Assembly: GCA_020024755.1 (NCBI GenBank)
Contig: JAHHTH010000002.1
Location: forward strand, 124,001 to 188,000
Length of the DNA stretch: 64,000 nt
Reading direction: 5' to 3'
Origin: Mycoplasmataceae bacterium
GTDB lineage: Bacteria; Bacillota_I; Bacilli_A; Mycoplasmatales; Mycoplasmoidaceae
Below, in pieces: positions 59,267 to 64,000 of the stretch (the stretch's first letter is position 1; every line of letters starts with the position of its first letter). Under the pieces are notes generated by a model that saw only the letters and a list, made by a program, of their open reading frames with translations, was not told the origin of the DNA and did no database searches. A program made the position numbers and the translations under genes.

Positions 59267-60407
59267 TTGATTTAATAATTTCTGATCACTTCTTATTAAA
59301 TGTTTCATTAGATAAATTTTTTTCTGCAAATTCTATACATTTCTTACTTTGATTAATAGAGTAATTTTTATATAGAGAATCTAAATTATTCTTCATTTGT
59401 TCAACTGATGTTTTTGCTTTAAAAATATAACCTACATTAGCAAATGTTTTTGCTGATTCATATGTATCCAAGATAATAGGAACTACCCCATGACTTAGTC
59501 CTTGCACAATTGTGTAAGGGAAGCCTTCATATTTAGATAATTGTATTAAGAATTTAGATCTCTTCAAATAATCAGCAACTTCATTTTGAGTTTTTAATCC
59601 AAGGTATTCTATATTAGGATTTTTTCTCAACTTAGATTTTAATTTTTCTTCTCCATCACCTAGTACTACTAATTTGTATGGAGTATTAGTAAATATTTTA
59701 TTAATATATGAAATATTTTTTTGAACATCATTAATTCTTCCTACATATATAAAATCAATATCCTTCTTTATATTTTGCTTTTGTTTAGATATATATTTAG
59801 AATCATATTCAGCTAACATGCAAGTATGTAGTGATGGTGAAATTTTAAATCTCGAATTTTTAATGCTTTTTAAATTGTTAACATCAAATAAAACGACATT
59901 TTTATGAGAATACATTACATTGTATCTATTTTTATTTAGTTTATTTGTGTACAAATAAATCATTGATTTTGCAAATCTTGATTTAGATAAGTATTCACCA
60001 TCATATAAGCCAATACAAAAATGTTGTACTCAGATACAATTATCTTTTTTTGTAAAATCTTCTCCTCATTTCTTTTTTCAAGTAAAAGGGTGTTGTCTAG
60101 CATCTATGATTAAATCATATTGATTTGATTCTAAATGCTTTGCAATTTGAACATTAGAAGTTTTCACTTGCTTCATAAAACCTCGACCTTCTTTATATCT
60201 AGAAGAAGTATCTCCAATAGGATTATTAGATATTTCTTTTACATTGGGTAATGATTCTCTCACAACCTTATCATTTCCTAATCAACAATTGTATTCAGTT
60301 ACTTCTCATTCAAGTGATAAAAATAGTTTAATTAATTTATAGTTATAGTTTTGTGTGCCACCTAGTGTTTTGTAATTCGCTAAACTAAGAAATAAGACCT
60401 TTTTCAT
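59256..60407 (-). CDS. GT4-family glycosyltransferase
   Basis: 383-residue cytoplasmic glycosyltransferase of the GT-B fold, GT4-like. The C-terminal half has the usual donor-binding series: KDIDFIYVGRINDVQKN, LVVLGDGEEKLKSKL, IEYLGLKTQNEVADYLKRSKFLIQLSKYEGFPYTIVQGLSHGVVPIIL, with the E-x7-E-like EGFPYTIVQ segment (second acid replaced by Gln). The N-terminal half has LSLANYKTLGGTQNYNYKL (acceptor domain, GG loop). Probably adds a sugar to a membrane lipid or surface polysaccharide; donor unknown. The start is the ATG at 60407, which gives the full N-terminal strand. A TATAAT lies nine bases upstream and no Shine-Dalgarno is seen. The 3' end overlaps the converging gene by 11 bases. Confidence 0.85.
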
Positions 60408-60455
60408 AATATGTTAATTATAAGTTAAATTGTATAATTTAAATAAATTATAATA

Positions 60456-60461
60456 TATAAT
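60456..60461 (+). promoter_or_regulatory. -10 box six bases before the ATG at 60468 (leaderless)
   Basis: TATAAT followed by TTACAT and the ATG, without a Shine-Dalgarno. The divergent GT4 gene starts 60 bases upstream. Confidence 0.5.
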
Positions 60462-60467
60462 TTACAT

Positions 60468-62501
60468 ATGATTTATTTTGTAATTATTGCATTATTATTG
60501 AGTACATTGTCTGGTTTATTAGTTGGCAATATAGTAAATAAAAAATGATTAAGTTTACTAAACTTTTTTTCATTTTTTGCTTTTATACAAGTAAATACTT
60601 ATGCATTAACACAAACACATATAATTTCTTATAAAGCATATACTGGTTTTACATGATCACTTATGTTTATTTTCTTTATATTGTCTTTTGGATTCCAAAT
60701 ATGATTGACAATCAAAAATAAACAATATTTTACTAAAGCTGCAATTAATAATATTTTAATTTCAAAACTGCCATTTATTATTTCTGTTGTCTTTGCTTGC
60801 ACTTTGTTATTATTTGTTAAGACAAGTTATTCAGATACAACTGCATACATTTCGATTTCTTGTAACTTTAGAGATAATTTATATTGTTTTAATAAGGGTG
60901 CAGAAGTACTAAATGGAAGTTATTCAGTATCACAACAATTCTTCTTCTATGCCACTCTTGGAAATGTTAATGTATGTTACTATTATTTCAATCCGCTAAT
61001 TGCTATATTAGCTGCATTATTGATTATGGAATATTTCTTTGAAGGTAAAGAAAGTAAATGATATCTCCTAATTAAATCATTTTTGAATATTGCAATTGTT
61101 TTATCTTATTCATTCTGAACATATTTGATTAGTTCTGGTAATTTAGATATTCAATCAATTATTTTATGTTTATTATTTGTTTTATTGTTTAAGGACCAAG
61201 TCAAACTTATTCCGATTGTTGCTGTATATTTAAGTTTCTTCTCAGCCACTGGAAGTATTATTGGTACAATTACATTATTTGGTTTATTAGTTTATTCATT
61301 TATTTTTAGAGATAAAAAAGATGTATTTATGTTCTTGTTTGCATTCTTGATCTCAATACCATTAAATGTAGGTTTAATTATTCCTAATTTAATCACTACA
61401 TCTGACGCTAAAAAAATAATTTATATTTGTTTAGTTTATTTATATACTTATGGATTAATTATTGGATTTATATTTGTACACATTCATTACAAGAAAAATA
61501 TTGAAAATAATAAATTGATTTTTGACTCAAAAGTCAATGTGATTGCAATTTTAAGAACTGTTATTATAGTTGCTTCAGTTATTACTTCATTAGCTCTAGT
61601 GATAATGTCATATACAAATTGAATTAAGACACAACATTTCTTTATAGTTTTAACAATTGTTTCATTAATATTTGCGATTGGAATTAATGTCTATTATTTC
61701 TTATCTAAAAAGTTTGATTATTCTTGAAATGATTGCTTTACAATGACATCGTTGTTCTCTGCATTGATTCCTTTGATTTTTGTTGTTATTAATTTAACTT
61801 CTCTTAAATCAAATGCTTCTGTATGAAGAATCATATATTTAATGCCAATGATGGGTGAAGTTACTGATATTGTATTATTCTCATTCATTGTTTTATTTAC
61901 TATATTCTGAAACTTTGATTTTACACTTGATTTTAAAAATAAAAAGAATAAAGTATTTAGTTCACTTGCAATAGGATTAACTGCTACATCATCAGTTGTA
62001 ATTCCAATAACTACTTTTACGACTATTCCTAAGATTACTAATGAAATTTCAAATGTTTCTTTTAGTTCAAACGTGAAGTTAAATTATAATAAGTTTTCTA
62101 ATAAGGATATTGATTATCTAAATAATTTAAATAGCAAGATAAATGACCAAACAAAATTATTTGGTTCAGTGCCTTATTATACAGTTATGGATAAAGGTTT
62201 AAATTATTCATATAAATTAATCGAACAAGTTTATAATGACCCATATGAAACTAGACCGTGAGCTATCAATGCATATGGAATTATAGGTGGACTTAGTGAT
62301 TATGCTAAATACTCTTTCAATGAACAAATTGATAATGCATTTAATTCACTTGATAATGCTAAATTAACAAATTATTTAGTTCAAATGGATTTAGACTGAT
62401 ATATTTTTAATAAACATGAATTTGTTAACTTATTTGGAACTACAAATTTAAACAAAGCAAATTATAATGGAGATGAAATTGTAGTGTTTGGAAAGGCATA
62501 A
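60468..62501 (+). CDS. Polytopic membrane protein, possible GT-C-like enzyme
   Basis: 677-residue protein with about 13 hydrophobic segments over residues 1-~520, followed by a ~150-residue hydrophilic C-terminal domain (SNVKLNYNKFSNKD...IVVFGKA). Between helices 3 and 4 is a Cys/Tyr-rich loop (SISCNFRDNLYCFNKGAEVLNG). This layout, many helices then a soluble domain that ends in a short beta strand, resembles GT-C glycosyltransferases and DUF6077-type membrane proteins of Firmicutes, but no catalytic motif was identified. The gene sits in the glycan cluster, four bases from the alpha/beta hydrolase start, so the two are probably co-transcribed. A role in sugar transfer or polymer handling at the membrane is inferred from context only. 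Confidence 0.65.
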
Positions 62502-62504
62502 TTT

Positions 62505-63344
62505 ATGAAGTCATCTTATCCACGAGAAAGAATAATTGAAGAAGAATGACAAATACCAGGTTTTAAACTTCCTGTACCTACTTTCATAATTAAACCGATC
62601 AAAACTTCAAAGAAGGTTTTAATCTATATACCAGGACTAAATGGAAATGGTGTAATGGTTAAATATTTTAATTATCCATACTTTGATAATTGTTATTTAT
62701 TTTCACTAGATATGAGAGCTCAAGGTAGCAATACCAATTCAGCTTCTAAAAATTATAAAAAATATATTAATGATATTTTTAACACTATCCAAACTTTAAA
62801 ACAAAAATATCCAGAGATTGAAGAGTTTTACCTTTGTGGAGAATCATGAGGATCTACATTATCTTTTATTTATTCAATGTATTATCCTGAAACTATTAAT
62901 GGAGTGATTGGCTGAAATATGCCTTATGATGTAGTAGATGTATCTGAAATTCATGGATGGAAAAAATTTAAAAATTCTTGTAAGGTTTTGTGAACATATT
63001 TAACTAATATCAATACATATGATACAGCACCAATGGCAGATGCATTAACTAATAATGCGCTACTTAAAAGAATTGTAAAAACTATGAAAAATAATAAGTT
63101 AAGTAACCGTGTTATATTAGCAGCTTGAAAAAGTTTTAAAAAGGCATACAAAGCACTAGAAAACCCACAAATAAAGGTTCAATACATCCAATCTCTAGAG
63201 GATGCCTTATTATCTAAAAGACGTTTAAACTATATAAAATCCTTACCAAATGTAAAAATTCTTGACAAAGGTTTTCATATTCTAACCTTTGATGATAATG
63301 TTAGTGATGAATTATTTTTATATATAAAGAAATTTATATATTAA
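62505..63344 (+). CDS. Alpha/beta hydrolase
   Basis: 279-residue cytoplasmic alpha/beta-hydrolase-fold protein. KVLIYIPGLNGNG (oxyanion-hole strand), the nucleophile elbow CGESWG with Ser114, and LDKGFHIL near the C-terminus, which supplies the catalytic His, fit a serine esterase or lysophospholipase-like enzyme. The acid residue is probably the Asp of SLEDAL or nearby. Its ATG is four bases after the stop of the polytopic gene, with no strong Shine-Dalgarno, so it may depend on coupled translation. Substrate unknown; a deacylase of membrane lipids is plausible in a glycolipid cluster. It is followed by a GT2 gene 25 bases later. Confidence 0.82.
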
Positions 63345-63369
63345 AATAATATATATTTTAATTTTAACA

Positions 63370-64000
63370 ATGTCGCAACCTAATGTTTCAATCTTAATAG
63401 CTTGTTTTAATGGCGAAAATTATATTGATAGATGTCTAAGTTCATGTATTAACCAAACATATAAAGACATAGAAATTTTAATTATTAATGATGGTTCAAC
63501 TGATAATTCTTCAAAGATGCTTCATGACTGAGAAGCAAAGGATAAAAGAATAAGAGTGATTGATCAAACTAATGTAGGTTTAGGTGAAACTAGAAATAGA
63601 TTGATTGCTAATTCAAAAGGTAGATATTTTACTTTTGTAGATATTGATGACACTATGCCAAAAAAAGCTATTCAACGTTATTTACAAAATATGAAAAATG
63701 ATGATGTTGATATTGTGGTTGGTAGAACATATGTTATCTATGAAAAAAATAAATTTAAAATGCCTTTTTATCCAAGCTGACGTTTTGTTTTGAATATGAC
63801 TAATGGACACTACATCAAATCAAATTTATGTACTCCTTGATCATCTCTAATTAAGAAATCATATTTCGAAAATTTAAACATATCATTTTTAGCTGGAAGA
63901 ATTTTTGAAGATGTAGGTGTTATGACTTATGTTTTCTTTAAAGCTAAAAAATTCCAGGTTATTAAAGATGTTGTCTATGAATATCACAGATATAGCAATA
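63370..64000 (+). CDS. GT2-family glycosyltransferase (partial, runs off right edge)
   Basis: The first 210 residues of a GT-A fold family 2 glycosyltransferase. VSILIACFNGENYIDRCLSS is the typical N-terminal strand, LIINDGSTDNSSKML is the nucleotide-binding segment, VGLGETRNRLIANSKGRYFTFVDIDDTM contains the D-x-D-D metal site, and FEDVGVM near 178 is the ED segment of the acceptor region. It therefore appears to be catalytically intact. The donor sugar cannot be told. No Shine-Dalgarno is present; TTTAAT ends seven bases before the ATG. It extends the glycan cluster beyond the window, and the C-terminus is missing. Confidence 0.9.

Noticed and set aside
1..64000. Apparent fragmentation of most genes into many short reading frames
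   Set aside because: The breaks are all TGA codons in one continuous frame, falling on conserved Trp positions in housekeeping proteins; this is the mollicute code (UGA = Trp), not pseudogenisation.

Overview
The window is AT-rich DNA from a mollicute (Mycoplasma/Malacoplasma/Ureaplasma-type). UGA must be read as tryptophan: nearly every gene, including rplM, scpA, scpB, glyS, gltX and gapN, is open only with in-frame TGA codons at conserved Trp positions. All CDS coordinates below use genetic code 4. The species cannot be fixed from the sequence. Terminal membrane anchors, lipoproteins, absence of murein genes and compact operons fit a wall-less parasite.

Layout. (1) 1-12714, minus strand: a five-gene, tightly coupled operon (large ectoprotein, small lipoprotein, paralogous large ectoprotein, VirB6/TrbL-like polytopic protein, PrgI-VirB4/TraE-like ATPase). 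It looks like the core of a type IV secretion or conjugation apparatus and runs off the left edge. (2) 12.7-20.3 kb: an anchored surface protein (minus) and a degenerate papain-like protease with lectin-like and Ig-like modules (plus) diverge from one 17-bp poly(A) tract. Next come two divergent paralogous DUF4143-type ATPases that share an intergenic region of mirrored 23-bp-period repeats. (3) 20.4-46.6 kb: three giant surface proteins of 2037, 1407 and 4562 residues built from related beta-rich modules ending in a Gly-Phe/Tyr motif, interrupted by rpsO and gapN. The largest has eight ~205-residue tandem units arranged as a duplicated three-unit block. (4) 47-56.5 kb: housekeeping genes rplM-rpsI, a membrane sulfatase/phosphoglycerol-transferase-like protein, scpA-scpB-glyS, and gltX with an HD-domain hydrolase. 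(5) 56.5-64 kb: a surface-glycan or glycolipid cluster of glycosyltransferases, a flippase/LPG-synthase-like protein fused to a GT2-like domain, a polytopic membrane protein and an alpha/beta hydrolase. It runs off the right edge.

How the parts relate. About 40 kb is devoted to surface-exposed or envelope-spanning proteins, with several features expected of variable antigens: a homopolymer at the -35 position, tandem coding repeats and paralogous pairs. A second recurring signal is a TANAAT-type -10 box ending exactly six bases before the ATG with no Shine-Dalgarno, seen at eight genes, which predicts leaderless mRNAs. Genes with a clear Shine-Dalgarno (rpsO, rplM, rpsI, gapN, gltX and several surface genes) form a separate class.

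No tRNA or rRNA gene, CRISPR array, insertion sequence or phage integrase was recognised.
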